Shown here piece by piece: positions 19,592-28,522 of a stretch of DNA of 64,000 nt. The stretch is from NCBI RefSeq assembly GCF_001632775.1, contig NZ_CP015249.1:1592686-1656685 (forward strand), given 5' to 3'. Numbering within the stretch: the stretch's first letter is position 1; the number at the start of each line of letters is the position of its first letter. The notes under the pieces were generated by a model. That model ran no database searches and was not told where the DNA came from. It saw nothing but the letters and a program-made list of their open reading frames with translations. The position numbers and the translations under genes were made by a program. Source of the DNA: Dokdonella koreensis DS-123. Lineage in GTDB: Bacteria > Pseudomonadota > Gammaproteobacteria > Xanthomonadales > Rhodanobacteraceae.

Positions 19592-19739
19592 CGTGAAAAG
19601 CCGGACAACCTCAGGCTCGCGCGAGGGTGTCGCAGGGGGAGAACAAGCGCGGGAGCGAAGCAGCAACGACAACGACAACGGCCAGCTCCCGCTGCAGCTG
19701 GAGACTGGCCAGGCCCATATCGAGAGCATAGGCAGACCA

Positions 19740-20678
19740 ATGGCTATCGAATCCGTAAGTCTTGCAGGCGGAACGGCAGCACAGGACGCGCATCCACAGG
19801 GGGACGCGCTCGACACCGGGGAAGGCTCGCTGGGACAGCACCTGCGTGCGGCCCGCGAGGCACGCGGCTGGAGCCGCGACGACGTGGCCGCGCGCTTGCG
19901 GCTGCCGATCAGGCTGATCGCGCGGATCGAGGCGGACGACTACGGCGGCATGACGCAAGGGGTCTACCTGCGCGGCTACCTGACCAGCTACTCGCGGCTG
20001 CTCGGGTTGCCGATCGAGTCGGCCGAGCAGGTCGCCGAGCAGCACACCGAGGCGACGCCGATCGTCGCCACCGGCACGGTGCCGCGATCGCGCTACCTGC
20101 TCGACCGCTATTCGGTCACGGCGACCTACCTCATCCTCACAGGCCTGATCCTGGGCCCTACGGTCTGGTTCGCCGCGACGCGCGGCGGGATCGAGCAGAG
20201 CCTGGTCAGGACCACGCCGCTCGACACCTCCGCGACCACGCTGCCGCTGCCGGCACCGGCTTCCGCGACCGGCACGGTCGCGGCGATGCCGGTGGAGGTT
20301 TCGCCCGCGCCCGTGGCCACGCCGCGGATCGAGGCACCACCCCCGCCGGTGGTCGCATCGATGGCGCCGTTCCCGAGCCGTCCGGCCGCGCCGGTCACGA
20401 CCGAGGGGGGGCATGCGCTGGTGCTCAAGGTCAGCCAGGCCAGCTGGGTCGAGGTGTTCGACGCGGAGGGCAAGCGCCTGGAGTACGGCCTGCTGCAGGC
20501 CGGGACCGAGCGCAGCTACCGCAGCGCGACGCCGCTGGCGGTGCGGCTGGGCAACGCCGAAGGCGTCGAGCTGGAGGCCGACGGCACGCGCATCGACCTG
20601 ACGCCGTACCGGCGTGCGAATGTCGCCCACGTACGGGTGTTCGGCCCGGGCGCCGTCGTCGCACGCATCGAACCCTGA
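19740..20678 (+). CDS. rodZ: RodZ-like cytoskeletal protein (HTH + TM + DUF4115)
   Basis: The 312-residue protein has an N-terminal Cro/CI-like helix-turn-helix (about 31-95, LGQHLRAAREARGWSRDDVA). A single membrane segment (about 126-146) and a Pro/Ala-rich periplasmic linker follow. A C-terminal DUF4115 domain (about 225-312) contains SQASWVEVFDAEGKRLEYGL. RodZ links MreB to the elongation complex and controls rod shape. The start at 19740 leaves a 30-residue lead before the HTH. The frame is open further upstream, so an earlier start cannot be excluded. The gene follows pilF by about 150 bases, as in related genomes. Confidence 0.88.
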   Translation: MAIESVSLAGGTAAQDAHPQGDALDTGEGSLGQHLRAAREARGWSRDDVAARLRLPIRLIARIEADDYGGMTQGVYLRGYLTSYSRLLGLPIESAEQVAEQHTEATPIVATGTVPRSRYLLDRYSVTATYLILTGLILGPTVWFAATRGGIEQSLVRTTPLDTSATTLPLPAPASATGTVAAMPVEVSPAPVATPRIEAPPPPVVASMAPFPSRPAAPVTTEGGHALVLKVSQASWVEVFDAEGKRLEYGLLQAGTERSYRSATPLAVRLGNAEGVELEADGTRIDLTPYRRANVAHVRVFGPGAVVARIEP

Positions 20679-20810
20679 ATCGCTCGATAACCCGGCGCCG
20701 GCGCCCGCCGGCCGCCGGGCCGCGCTTTCCTGCTACCCTTGCGCGCCTGCACGCAGGGGCGTTCCTGTCCGCATCCGCAGGCCTGACTTCTTCTTTTCCA
20801 GGTACACGCA

Positions 20811-21470
20811 ATGGCTTTTGAACTTCTTGACGAACACGAGCAGGGCGAGGTCGTCCGCAAGTGGCTTCGCCAGAACACGATGTCGATCGCGACCGGCATC
20901 GTCCTCGCCCTCCTGCTGATCTTCGGCTGGCAGCAATGGAAGCAGCGCCAGGGCCGCCAGGTGGTCGAAGCGGCCCTGCAGTACCAGGCGCTGACCAAGG
21001 CGGTCGACGAAAAGCGCATCGAGGATGCCGACGCCATCGCCGCCGCCCTGCGCAAGGACTACACCGGCACCGCCTATGCGGTGATGGCCGCGCTGGGCCA
21101 GGCCGAGCGCGCGGTCACCAAGGGTGACCTGAAGGCCGCCACCGCCGATCTGGAGTGGGCGCTGTCCAAGGCCAGCGTGCCGGCGCTGAAGCAGTTGATC
21201 AGCCTGCGCCTGGCACAGGCCCGCCTGGCCGACGGCGACGCCAACGGCGCGATCGGCCTGCTCGACGGCATCGGCAAGGAAGACTATGCCGGCCAGGTCG
21301 CGGAACTGCGCGGCGACGCGCTGGTCAAGCTCGATCGCGCCGAGGAGGCGCGGGCCGCCTACCAGGATGCGCTGACCAAGCTCGATCCGCAGACGCCGAA
21401 CCGGATGTTCGTCCAGATGAAGCTCGACGATCTCGGTGGCGCGCCCGCCGCACAGCAGCAGGGCTCGTGA
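20811..21470 (+). CDS. yfgM: YfgM-like tetratricopeptide protein (ancillary SecYEG/periplasmic chaperone-network subunit)
   Basis: The 219-residue protein starts with a short cytosolic segment containing HEQGEVVRKWLRQN. One membrane helix follows (about 23-42, SIATGIVLALLLIFGWQQW), then a TPR-rich periplasmic part. This matches the YfgM/DUF2133 family, an inner-membrane protein that associates with SecYEG and PpiD in E. coli. AGGT precedes the ATG. The stop codon overlaps the bamB start by one base (TGATG), so the two are translationally coupled, as in many gammaproteobacteria. Confidence 0.92.
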   Translation: MAFELLDEHEQGEVVRKWLRQNTMSIATGIVLALLLIFGWQQWKQRQGRQVVEAALQYQALTKAVDEKRIEDADAIAAALRKDYTGTAYAVMAALGQAERAVTKGDLKAATADLEWALSKASVPALKQLISLRLAQARLADGDANGAIGLLDGIGKEDYAGQVAELRGDALVKLDRAEEARAAYQDALTKLDPQTPNRMFVQMKLDDLGGAPAAQQQGS

Positions 21471-22669
21471 TGAAGTTCTCCACCGTCGCCGTCGTCGTTC
21501 TGGCCGTCCTGCTGGGCGGATGCAATTGGTTCCGCGGTATCGGCAAGAAGGACAACGTCGAGCCGCCGACGCCGCTGGCCGAGCAGTTCGCCCCGTCGCT
21601 GTCGATCCAGCGCGTGTGGAACGGCAATGTCGGCGACGGTCCGGGCCAGTCCGGCGTGCCGATGGTGCCGGCGGTGGCCGACGGCCGGCTCTATGCGGCC
21701 GACATCGACGGCAATCTCTCCGCGTACGACGCGGCGACCGGCAAGCGGCTGTGGAACGTGCACAGCGGCAAGCGCTCGGGCATGTACTGGCGCCGGACCG
21801 ATACCAGCGTGCGCTGGTCGGGCGGTCCTTCGGTCGCCGGCGATCTCGTCGTGGTCGGCGGGCTGGACGGCCAGGTGGCGGCCTATTCGGCAGCCGACGG
21901 CGCCGAGCGCTGGGTCGTGGACGTCTCCTCCGAGGTGATCGCCCCGCCGGCGATCAGCGGCGACCTCGTCGTCGTCCGCAGCAACGACGGCCGCCTGTAC
22001 GGCCTGAGCGCCGCCGACGGCAGCCGGCGCTGGGTGTTCGACCAGGGCGTGCCGCCGCTGAGCCTGCGCGGCAACTCCACGCCGCGCATCGCCGGCAGCA
22101 TGGTCTACTCCGGCTTCGACAACGGCAAGATCGTCGCGGTGAACCTCGCCGACGGTACCCAGTCCTGGGTGCAGACGGTGGGCCTGGGTGAGGGCCGTAC
22201 CGAAGTGGACCGCCTGGCCGACGTCGACGGCGAACTGGTCGTCGACGGCAACGAGCTGTTCGCGGCGGGCTACCGCGGCATCGTCACTGCCCTGTACGCC
22301 GACAGCGGCCGCACCGCCTGGCAGCGCGACCTGTCCAGCTACGCCGGTGTCGCGGTGACCAACAACGTCGTCGCGGCGGTCGATGCCGACGGCAACGTCT
22401 GGGCGTTCGATCGCCAGAGCGGCGCGAACCTCTGGAAGCAGGACCAGCTCAAGTACCGCTGGCTGTCGGCGCCGGCCGCCCACGGCGGCGCGATCGTCGT
22501 CGGCGACCTGGAGGGCTGGGTGCACTGGCTGTCGGCCGACGACGGCAAGCTGATCGCGCGCGAGCGGCTCGGCAAGAAGCCGATCGTCGGCAAGCCCGTC
22601 GTCGACGGCGACACCGTCTACGTCGAGGACAGCGAAGGCCGTCTCGGCGCCTGGCGCACCGCGCAATGA
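21470..22669 (+). CDS. bamB: Outer-membrane protein assembly lipoprotein BamB
   Basis: The 399-residue protein has a lipoprotein signal (VLAVLLGGC, lipidated Cys18) and an eight-bladed PQQ-like propeller of repeats such as DGNLSAYDAATGKRLW, DGQVAAYSAADGAERW and DGRLYGLSAADGSRRW. BamB is the scaffold lipoprotein of the BAM complex that inserts outer-membrane barrels. It is coupled to yfgM and followed by der, the usual context. Two hairpins lie downstream of the stop. The longer frame open upstream of this ATG overlaps yfgM and is a shadow. Confidence 0.95.
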   Translation: MKFSTVAVVVLAVLLGGCNWFRGIGKKDNVEPPTPLAEQFAPSLSIQRVWNGNVGDGPGQSGVPMVPAVADGRLYAADIDGNLSAYDAATGKRLWNVHSGKRSGMYWRRTDTSVRWSGGPSVAGDLVVVGGLDGQVAAYSAADGAERWVVDVSSEVIAPPAISGDLVVVRSNDGRLYGLSAADGSRRWVFDQGVPPLSLRGNSTPRIAGSMVYSGFDNGKIVAVNLADGTQSWVQTVGLGEGRTEVDRLADVDGELVVDGNELFAAGYRGIVTALYADSGRTAWQRDLSSYAGVAVTNNVVAAVDADGNVWAFDRQSGANLWKQDQLKYRWLSAPAAHGGAIVVGDLEGWVHWLSADDGKLIARERLGKKPIVGKPVVDGDTVYVEDSEGRLGAWRTAQ

Positions 22670-22677
22670 ACTACCGC

Positions 22678-22736
22678 GGCGACCGCGCTGCGGTCGCCCG
22701 GCTCTCGATGCCGCCCGCCCCCGGCTGGGCGGCTTT
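22678..22736 (+). terminator. Tandem hairpins between bamB and der
   Basis: The first hairpin has a perfect 9-bp stem (GGCGACCGC with its complement) around a 3-base loop (22678-22698). The second has GCCGCCC/GGGCGGC arms followed by TTTCGT (22710-22736). Together they probably reduce read-through into der. Confidence 0.55.
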
Positions 22737-22766
22737 CGTCCAAATCCGCCTCCCGGAGGGCGCCCG

Positions 22767-24167
22767 GTGTTGCCAGTCGTAGCCCTCGTCGGGCGTCCCA
22801 ACGTCGGCAAGTCGACGTTGTTCAACGTGCTCACGCGCTCGCGCGACGCCCTGGTCGCCGACCTGCCGGGCGTCACCCGCGATCGCCACTACGGCATCTG
22901 CCGCTTGGGCACGCGGCAGTTCATGGTCGTGGATACCGGCGGCCTGGCCGACAGCGACGAGGGACTGGCCGGGTTGACCGCGCTCCAGGTGCAGGCGGCG
23001 ATCGACGAGGCCGACGTCGTCGTCTTCGTGGTCGATGCCCGCGACGGGCTGCTGCCCGGCGACCCGATGGTCCTGGACCGGCTGCGCCGCGCGTCCAAGC
23101 CGCTGTTGCTGGCCGTCAACAAGGTCGACGGCCTCGACGAGCACGTGGCACTGGCCGAGTTCGCGCGGCTGGGCATCGCCGATCCGCTGCCGCTGGCCGC
23201 CTCGCACGGGCGCGGCGTGCAGCCGCTGCTCGATGCCGTCACGCCGCTGCTGCCGGCCGAGATCGAAGAGCCGGCCGAAGCCGCCGACGCAGGCGGGGTC
23301 CGCGTCGCCATCGTCGGCCGGCCCAACGTCGGCAAGTCGACCCTGGTCAACCGCCTGCTCGGCGAGGACCGCGTCATCGTCTCGGACGTGGCCGGCACGA
23401 CGCGCGACTCGATCCGCATCGCGCTCGAGCGCGACGGCAAGCGCTACACGCTGATCGACACCGCCGGCGTGCGCCGGCGCGCGCGGATCGAGGATGCGGT
23501 CGAGAAATTCAGCGTGATCAAGACGCTGCAGTCGATCGAGGCGGCCAACGTCGTGGTGCTGCTGCTCGACGCGAAGGAGGGCGTCACCGACCAGGACGCC
23601 GGCCTGATCGGCCACGTGCTCGAGGCGCAGCGCGCACTGGTCATCGCGGTCAACAAATGGGACGGGCTGTCCGCCTACGATCGGGAGCAGTGCCGCACCT
23701 CGCTGTCGCGCAAGCTCGACTTCGTCGCCTGGGCGCCGCAGGTGACGATCTCGGCGCTGCACGGCAGCGGCATCGGCGAGCTGATGAAGGCGGTCAACCG
23801 CAGCCATGCCGCCGCCAGCCGGACGTTCACCTCCTCCGAGCTGACGCGCGCGCTGGAGGCGGCCTACGAGGGCTACCAGCCGCCGCTGGTGCGCGGGCAC
23901 GCGCCCAAGCTCAAGTACGCGCATCCGGGTGGCACCAATCCGCCGACCATCGTCATCCACGGCTCGCGCACCCGGCACCTGGCCGACGCCTACCGCCGCT
24001 ACCTCGAGAATTTCTTCCGCAAGCGCTACCGGCTGGTCGGCACGCCGATCCGCATCGAGTTCCGCGACGGCGAGAATCCGTACGCGGGCAAGCGCAACGA
24101 GCTGACCGAAGGCCAGCAGCGCCGTCGCCAGCGCATGATCCGCAACGCCAAGCGAGGCAAGCGCTGA
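22767..24167 (+). CDS. der: Ribosome-assembly GTPase Der (EngA)
   Basis: The 466-residue protein has two tandem G domains, each with its own P-loop (GRPNVGKSTLF near residue 9 and GRPNVGKSTLV near 187), DxxG (DTGG; DTAG) and NKxD (NKVD; NKWD). A C-terminal KH-like domain with a basic end (RRRQRMIRNAKRGKR) follows. Der acts late in 50S subunit assembly. The start is GTG, with GGAGG 8 bases upstream. Two terminator-like hairpins lie between it and bamB, so it probably has its own promoter. Confidence 0.97.
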   Translation: MLPVVALVGRPNVGKSTLFNVLTRSRDALVADLPGVTRDRHYGICRLGTRQFMVVDTGGLADSDEGLAGLTALQVQAAIDEADVVVFVVDARDGLLPGDPMVLDRLRRASKPLLLAVNKVDGLDEHVALAEFARLGIADPLPLAASHGRGVQPLLDAVTPLLPAEIEEPAEAADAGGVRVAIVGRPNVGKSTLVNRLLGEDRVIVSDVAGTTRDSIRIALERDGKRYTLIDTAGVRRRARIEDAVEKFSVIKTLQSIEAANVVVLLLDAKEGVTDQDAGLIGHVLEAQRALVIAVNKWDGLSAYDREQCRTSLSRKLDFVAWAPQVTISALHGSGIGELMKAVNRSHAAASRTFTSSELTRALEAAYEGYQPPLVRGHAPKLKYAHPGGTNPPTIVIHGSRTRHLADAYRRYLENFFRKRYRLVGTPIRIEFRDGENPYAGKRNELTEGQQRRRQRMIRNAKRGKR

Positions 24168-24189
24168 GCGAAGGCGCGCGAGACGGCCG

Positions 24190-24795
24190 ATGACCGCAGC
24201 GATCACCTGCGCGATCCTGGCCGGCGGTGCCGCCACACGGCTGGGCGGACGCGACAAGGGCCTGGAGCTGCTCGGCGGACGGCCGCTGGTGGCCTGGGTC
24301 CTCGCAGCCGAGGGGCTGCGGCCGGCGGAGCCGGCGACGCTGGAGCGCGTCCTGATCGTCGCCAACCGCAATCTTCGCGCCTACGGCCACCACGCCGAGA
24401 CGATCAGCGACACGCTGCCCGGCCATCGTGGCCCGCTGGCCGGCATCGCCGCCGCACTGGCCGCCTGCGCGAGCCCGTGGCTGCTGACCGTGCCGGTCGA
24501 CTGCCCGATTCCGCCGGTCGACCTGGCCGAGCGCCTGTGCGCCGCCGCCACGGCCGGTGGCCCGGCCGTGGTCGCCCATGACGGCGAGCGGCGCCAGCCG
24601 CTGTTCGCGCTGTACGCATCCGGCCTGGCCGGCGCGGCCGCCGTTGCGGCGGCGCAAGGCCTCGGCGTGCATGCCTGGCAGACCGCGATCGGGGCACGCG
24701 AGGTTGATTTCTCCGCGAGCCGCGTACACTTCGGCAATCTGAATACCGCCGAAGACTTCGCCGCTTTCGATGAACACCTGCGCAAGCGCTCCTGA
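24190..24795 (+). CDS. mobA: Molybdenum cofactor guanylyltransferase
   Basis: The 201-residue product begins with the nucleotidyltransferase signature LAGGAATRLGGRDKGLELL (LAGG-x3-R-x-GG-x-DK). It also contains the conserved TVPVDCPIPP and VVAHDGERRQPLFALY segments. MobA links GMP to molybdopterin to make the bis-MGD form of the cofactor. It opens a tightly packed Moco operon: its 3' end overlaps moeA by 26 bases. Confidence 0.93.
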   Translation: MTAAITCAILAGGAATRLGGRDKGLELLGGRPLVAWVLAAEGLRPAEPATLERVLIVANRNLRAYGHHAETISDTLPGHRGPLAGIAAALAACASPWLLTVPVDCPIPPVDLAERLCAAATAGGPAVVAHDGERRQPLFALYASGLAGAAAVAAAQGLGVHAWQTAIGAREVDFSASRVHFGNLNTAEDFAAFDEHLRKRS

Positions 24796-26032
24796 ACCTG
24801 CGTCGCCGCTGTCGGTCGACGCGGCGCGCGCCTTCCTCGAGCAGGCAGGGCGCGCGCAGGCGCTGCCGGTCGAGTCGGTGGCGCTGGACGATGCGCTCGG
24901 CCGCGTGCTGGCCGAGGACCTGATCGTCGAGCGGCCGGTGCCGCCGTTCGCCAACTCGGCGATGGACGGCTTCGCACTGCACGGCAGCGACCTGCCGGCG
25001 GCCGGCGAGCGCCGGCTGCGCATCGTCGGCACGCGGCTGGCCGGCGCCGCGGCGACGATCCCGGTCCAGCCGGGCGAATGCCTGCGCATCATGACGGGCG
25101 CGCCGCTGCCGGAAGGCGCCGACAGCGTCGTCATCAAGGAGAACGTCCGCGTCGAGGACGGCCACGCGATCATCGGCGCCGGCGAGCGGCCCGGTGCCAA
25201 CGTGCGTCCGGCGGGCGAGGATTTTCGCAGCGGCGAGCGCGCGCTCGGCCGTGGCCAGCGCCTGGGCCCGGCCCATCTCGGCGTCTGCGCATCGCTGGGA
25301 CGGTCGACGCTCGCGGTCGTGCGCCGTCCGCGCGTGGTGCTGCTGACGACCGGCGACGAGGTCGTGATGCCGGGCCAGGTGCCTTCGGCGGCGCAGATCC
25401 ACAACAGCAATGCCTACAGCGTCGGCGCCCTGTTGCGGCAGGCCGGCGTGGAACGGGGCGCGCACCGGCACGTCGCCGATGACGCCCGCGCCCTTCGCGC
25501 CGCGCTGGAAGCCGCCGCCGCCGAGGCCGACCTGGTGCTGACCTGCGGCGGCGTCTCGGCCGGCGAGGCCGACCTGCTGCCGGCCGTCGTCGCGGACCTG
25601 GGCACGGTCGATTTCTGGAAGGTGCGCATGAAGCCGGGCATGCCGTTCCTGAGCGGACGCATCGGCCCGGCGCGGATCTGCGCCTTGCCCGGCAACCCGG
25701 TCTCGACGTTCGCGACCTTCCTCGTGCTGGTGCTGCCGTTCCTGGACGCGCTGCAGGGGGCGACTTCCACGGTCGTGCTGCCGGCCCATGCACGCCTGGC
25801 CGCGCCGTTGCGCAAGCGGCACGATCGCACCGAGTTCCTGCGCGCCACCGTCGCGCCGCGCGCGGACGGAACGCTGGAGGCCGTCGCGCTGGACCGGCAG
25901 GGCTCGGGCATGCTGCGCGGCGTCGCCGAAGCCAATGCGCTCGTGCGCATCGAGGCGGACCAGCACGAACTGGCGGCCGGCACGGCGGTGCCGGTCCTGA
26001 TCTTCACGCTTTCCGGTAGCCTTTCACCATGA
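24770..26032 (+). CDS. moeA: Molybdopterin molybdenumtransferase
   Basis: The 420-residue protein has the MoeA landmarks: PPFANSAMDGFAL near the N-terminus, LRIMTGAPLPEGADSVVIKE, LLTTGDEVVMPGQ with IHNSNAYSV, and CGGVSAGEADLL with FWKVRMKPGMPF. MoeA inserts molybdate into the adenylylated dithiolene cofactor. The start lies inside mobA. I kept the first ATG (MNTCASAPEP), though the conserved part begins only about residue 13. It overlaps the next gene by 4 bases (ATGA). Confidence 0.94.
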   Translation: MNTCASAPEPASPLSVDAARAFLEQAGRAQALPVESVALDDALGRVLAEDLIVERPVPPFANSAMDGFALHGSDLPAAGERRLRIVGTRLAGAAATIPVQPGECLRIMTGAPLPEGADSVVIKENVRVEDGHAIIGAGERPGANVRPAGEDFRSGERALGRGQRLGPAHLGVCASLGRSTLAVVRRPRVVLLTTGDEVVMPGQVPSAAQIHNSNAYSVGALLRQAGVERGAHRHVADDARALRAALEAAAAEADLVLTCGGVSAGEADLLPAVVADLGTVDFWKVRMKPGMPFLSGRIGPARICALPGNPVSTFATFLVLVLPFLDALQGATSTVVLPAHARLAAPLRKRHDRTEFLRATVAPRADGTLEAVALDRQGSGMLRGVAEANALVRIEADQHELAAGTAVPVLIFTLSGSLSP

Positions 26033-27027
26033 CCCAAGACACCCCCCTGGTATCGATCCTGATCCGCAGCATGGATCGCCCGACGCTGACGCGCGCGCTC
26101 GACTCGGCGGCCGCACAGACCTGGCCGGCCGTCGAGATCGTCGTCGTCGCGGCCTGCGGGCACGGGCATCGCCCGTTGCCGGCCGAGTACGGCGGCCGGC
26201 CGCTGCGCCTGGTCCTGCCCGAGCCCGATCGCCGGCTGACGCGGCCGGAAGCGGCCAACGCCTGCCTGGACGCCGCGCGCGGCGAATGGCTGAACTTCCT
26301 CGACGACGACGACGAGCTGCTGCCCGAGCACGTGCAGACCCTGCTGGAGGCGCCGCGCGGCGAGGGCGTGCGGTTGCTCTATTCCAGCGCACGCGTGCAC
26401 GACGTCGACGGTTCGCTGATCGGCTACAGCGGGCGCGCCGGCTATCACATGCAGCTGTACAACCAGAATCGCAGCCAGCCGGTGGCGACCCTGTTCCACC
26501 GCAGCCTGGTCGAGGAGGGCGCCCGTTTCGACCCGACCTTCCCGGTCTACGAGGATCACGATTTCTTCATCAACTGCGCCTCGCGCACGCCGTTCCAGTG
26601 GGTGGAAGCGGCGACCTGCATCTGGAACGGCGCGATCGGCGACTCCGGCTGCGGCTACGGTCCCAATTCCAACGAGCCGCAGCGCGAGCAGTACTACCAG
26701 CGCATGCGCGAGAAATGGGCGGCGCAGTTCAAACAGTGGATGGACGAGCCCGAGGCGCTGATCTACCTGGCCCAGCACCACCTGAAGGAAGGTGACCTGG
26801 CACTGGCGATCCGCTGCCTGGAACGCGTCCTGGTGCAGCGGCCGGACGACCTCAACGCGCTGAACCTCTACGGCATGGCCTGCTTCCACGACGGCCGCAT
26901 CGATGCCGCGCTCGACGTGCTCGGCTATGCGGCACGGCTGGCGCCGGACCAGCCGGCGATCGCCGCCAATCTGGCCCTGGTCGAGCGGCGCACGGGACGC
27001 TCCGCGGCCTCGGTCGGCTCGGGCTGA
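26029..27027 (+). CDS. Family 2 glycosyltransferase with C-terminal TPR-like region
   Basis: The 332-residue protein has an N-terminal GT-A fold (about 1-215): VSILIRSMDRPTLTRALDSA, the FLDDDDELLPEH metal-binding acidic motif, and an acceptor-side EDHDFFINCA. A C-terminal helical region (about 235-320) contains TPR-like pairs (HHLKEGDLALAIRCLERVLV, LNLYGMACFHDGRIDAALDV). There is no signal peptide. It would transfer a sugar from a nucleotide-sugar donor to an unknown acceptor. It is embedded between moeA (4-base overlap) and moeB (5-base gap), an unexpected place with no known link to Moco synthesis. Confidence 0.83.
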   Translation: MTQDTPLVSILIRSMDRPTLTRALDSAAAQTWPAVEIVVVAACGHGHRPLPAEYGGRPLRLVLPEPDRRLTRPEAANACLDAARGEWLNFLDDDDELLPEHVQTLLEAPRGEGVRLLYSSARVHDVDGSLIGYSGRAGYHMQLYNQNRSQPVATLFHRSLVEEGARFDPTFPVYEDHDFFINCASRTPFQWVEAATCIWNGAIGDSGCGYGPNSNEPQREQYYQRMREKWAAQFKQWMDEPEALIYLAQHHLKEGDLALAIRCLERVLVQRPDDLNALNLYGMACFHDGRIDAALDVLGYAARLAPDQPAIAANLALVERRTGRSAASVGSG

Positions 27028-27032
27028 GCGGG

Positions 27033-28193
27033 ATGGCCGCCGTGCCCTCCGGCCGCAGCGCGTCGCTCCCGCCAGCGGTGGAGATCGATCCGCAGGCGGC
27101 ACGCCGGGCGCAGTCCGAGGGTGCGCTGCTGCTGGACGTGCGCGAGGACGACGAACGCGCCGGCGGCCTGCCGGAGGGCGCGCTCGGCCTGGCGCGCGGC
27201 GCGATCGAGTCGGCATTTCCGGCGCTGGAGCCCGATCGCGGCCGCCCGATCCTGACCCTGTGCGCCAGCGGCCGGCGCTCGCTGCTCGCGCGTGACACGC
27301 TGCTGGCCCTTGGCTACCGCGACGTGCGTTCGGTCAGCGGCGGGTTCGCGCGCTGGCGTGCCGAGGGCCTGCCCGAAACGGCGGGCCTGCTCGGTGCCGA
27401 TGCCGGCGACCGCTACGCGCGCCACCTGGTACTGCCGGAAGTCGGCGTGGCAGGGCAGGCCCGGCTGCTGCGTGCGCGCATCGCGCTGATCGGCGCCGGC
27501 GGCCTCGGCTCGCCGGCGGGCCTGTACCTGGCCGCGGCGGGCATCGGCCACCTGACCTTGATCGACGACGACCACGTCGAGCGCTCCAACCTGCAGCGCC
27601 AGGTGCTGCACACCGAGGCGCGCATCGGCATGGCCAAGACCGAATCGGCGCGGATCGCGCTGGCGGCGCTCAATCCCGGCATCGAGATCGGCGTGCGGTC
27701 CGAGCGCCTGCTGGCGGCCAATGTCGAGGAGGCGATCGCCGGCCACGACGTCGTCATCGACGGCGCCGACAACTTCGCGGTGCGCTACCTGCTCGATGCG
27801 GCGACGCGGCGCCTGGGCATCCCGCTGGTCTACGGCGCGGTCCATCGCTTCAGCGGACAGGTCAGCGTGTTCGATCCGCGCGATGCGGCCTCGCCGTGCT
27901 ACCGCTGCCTGTTCCCGGAACCGCCCTCGGCCGCCGAAGCGCCCAATTGCAGCGAGGCCGGCGTGCTCGGCGTGCTGCCCGGCACGGTCGGCCTGCTGCA
28001 GGCGACCGAGGCGATCAAGCTGGTCCTCGGCGCGGGCCGGCCGTTGACCGGCCGCCTGCTCTGCTACGACGCGCTGGCGGCGACGTTCCGCGAACTGGCC
28101 CTGCCGCGCGATCCGGACTGCCCCGGTTGCGGCAGCGGTGCGGTGTTCACCGGCTACGAGGACATCGCGCGGATCTGCGCCGCCGCCGGTTGA
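27033..28193 (+). CDS. moeB: Rhodanese-MoeB/ThiF fusion (molybdopterin-synthase adenylyltransferase)
   Basis: The 386-residue protein fuses an N-terminal rhodanese domain (about 15-115, active-site loop CASGRRS with Cys77) to an E1-like ThiF/MoeB domain. The latter shows DRYARHLVLPEVGVAGQ, nucleotide loop GAGGLGSPAG, and zinc ligands in CYRC and CPGC. MoeB activates the C-terminal glycine of MoaD by adenylylation before sulfur is added. The rhodanese could carry the persulfide sulfur. In MOCS3 and MoeZ the rhodanese is C-terminal, so the reversed order is noteworthy. It is the last gene of the mobA-moeA-GT-moeB operon. Confidence 0.9.
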   Translation: MAAVPSGRSASLPPAVEIDPQAARRAQSEGALLLDVREDDERAGGLPEGALGLARGAIESAFPALEPDRGRPILTLCASGRRSLLARDTLLALGYRDVRSVSGGFARWRAEGLPETAGLLGADAGDRYARHLVLPEVGVAGQARLLRARIALIGAGGLGSPAGLYLAAAGIGHLTLIDDDHVERSNLQRQVLHTEARIGMAKTESARIALAALNPGIEIGVRSERLLAANVEEAIAGHDVVIDGADNFAVRYLLDAATRRLGIPLVYGAVHRFSGQVSVFDPRDAASPCYRCLFPEPPSAAEAPNCSEAGVLGVLPGTVGLLQATEAIKLVLGAGRPLTGRLLCYDALAATFRELALPRDPDCPGCGSGAVFTGYEDIARICAAAG

Positions 28194-28226
28194 CGATGCG
28201 TCTGCCGGCGTCCGGCGCGCGCCGCT

Positions 28227-28403
28227 TCAGCGCAGGAACCAGTGGCCGGTCCACCAGAACGCCCAGAACAGGCCGAAGCCGGTCCAGAACAGGTTCTTGA
28301 GGCCGCGGGCGAACAGCCAGACGACGCCGACCGCGAGCAGGACCGGCAACCATTTCTCGATCAGGGTGCGATTCGACGGCGACAGCCGATCGGTGACGTT
28401 CAT
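28227..28403 (-). CDS. Small Trp-rich inner-membrane protein (58 aa), downstream of copA
   Basis: A 58-residue protein with a perfect GGAGGAG ribosome-binding site 6 bases before the ATG. Residues 18-33 (KWLPVLLAVGVVWLFA) form one membrane helix, and 38-57 are extremely Trp/Phe-rich (FWTGFGLFWAFWWTGHWF), making a second or interfacial segment. I recognise no family. It lies 119 bases downstream of the copper ATPase on the same strand and could be the last gene of cueR-copA. No metal-binding residues (Cys, Met pairs) are visible, so a role in copper transport is only suggested by position. Confidence 0.65.
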   Translation of the reverse strand: MNVTDRLSPSNRTLIEKWLPVLLAVGVVWLFARGLKNLFWTGFGLFWAFWWTGHWFLR

Positions 28404-28522
28404 CGTTGCTCCTCCAGCACCGCCTGTGGTGCGGGAGCATGATCGGCCGGCGGCCGGGCCCGCGGCAGCCCCGGCCGTCAGCGATCGCAGGTGACGCCTG
28501 TCATGGCGGCGTCCCTGCGCCA

